Origin: Shewanella putrefaciens | Lineage (GTDB): Bacteria; Pseudomonadota; Gammaproteobacteria; Enterobacterales; Shewanellaceae | Length of the DNA stretch: 64,000 nt | Assembly: GCF_016406325.1 (NCBI RefSeq) | Contig: NZ_CP066370.1 | Location: 682,001-746,000 of the forward strand | Reading direction: 5' to 3' | Shown: in pieces, positions 63,905-64,000 of the stretch | How the letters are laid out: every line of letters begins with the position of its first letter | Numbering within the stretch: the first letter of the stretch is position 1 | Translations under genes and position numbers: made by a program | Notes under the pieces: generated by a model | What the model was told of the DNA's origin: nothing | Databases searched by the model: none | The model's input: only the letters and a program-made list of their open reading frames with translations

Positions 63905-63970
63905 AATTCGTCGTCCCGTCGGTTACGACTATGCTTTAATACTACAAATATATCAACGGGACGACGAATT
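63905..63970. repeat. Perfect 15-bp inverted repeat
   Basis: AATTCGTCGTCCCGT at 63905-63919 and its exact complement at 63956-63970 enclose 36 bases. Partial symmetry continues outward (CAATTCG / CGAATTG). It could be an operator, a recombination site or an element end; it lies about 100 bases upstream of the ribbon-helix-helix-like gene. Confidence 0.7.
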
Positions 63971-64000
63971 ACGAATTGTTTTATGCTCAAAAAATTTTTT

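Noticed and set aside
24013..64000. Prophage
   Set aside because: No capsid, tail, terminase or lysis genes are visible; the recombinase alone does not make a prophage.

Overview
The window looks like a gammaproteobacterial chromosome, most likely Shewanella (Alteromonadales). Bases 1-23700 carry a dense housekeeping backbone in orders I recognise from that group: rpsF-priB-rpsR-rplI, an S46 dipeptidyl-peptidase, dnaB-alr, a CheX-type phosphatase, dusA, a sigma-54/PspC-like stress locus, a copper chaperone cluster, and tolC / nudF-yqiB-cpdA-yqiA-parE / sugar dehydrogenase-parC. The genus call is inference from gene content; no 16S gene is present.

At 23864-23919 there is only the 3' half of a tRNA-Leu(CAA) gene, followed at once by a tyrosine recombinase. 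This is the left attachment site of a genomic island that fills the rest of the window and continues past base 64000. The island is more AT-rich by eye, and most of its genes lie on the minus strand.

Island layout. (a) 24.0-29.3 kb: integrase, an XRE regulator with a 14-bp palindrome, a DUF2628-like membrane protein, a DUF1566 lipoprotein and small proteins. (b) 29.1-33.7 kb: a restriction-modification locus with a C-type controller and C-box, a Dcm-like cytosine-5 methyltransferase, an unrecognised nuclease-like protein and an EcoRII-type endonuclease, so CCWGG specificity is predicted. (c) 33.8-36.7 kb: HNH, PD-(D/E)XK-like and possible PUA-like proteins that could form modification-dependent restriction. 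(d) 37.6-43.7 kb: a YD-repeat/Rhs system whose core is split over two secreted proteins, followed by small membrane proteins. (e) 44.2-50.5 kb: a three-gene coiled-coil operon, a signal-anchored protein, an HNH protein, a glycosylase-fold-like protein and two decayed IS903-type elements. (f) 50.8-60.9 kb: an array of integron-type cassettes with nine recognisable attC-like sites and no integrase in view (a CALIN-like array). It carries Kiwa (kwaAB), an Mrr-like nuclease, a PIN-like protein, two proteins with RNxxxH motifs and several small membrane proteins. (g) 60.9-64.0 kb: a LexA-boxed umuDC pair whose stop codon lies inside an attC core, then a coiled-coil protein and a ribbon-helix-helix-like protein ending at a perfect 15-bp inverted repeat.

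The most unexpected signal is a family of six intergenic modules at 36.7, 44.0, 46.6, 50.6, 55.3 and 56.55 kb. Each begins with a TGCACTTTAAT-type dyad. In four of them a second TTATGCA...TGCATAA dyad follows at a constant 97-98 bp. All six point the same way and sit between gene groups, so they look like the boundaries of a second, non-attC cassette system.
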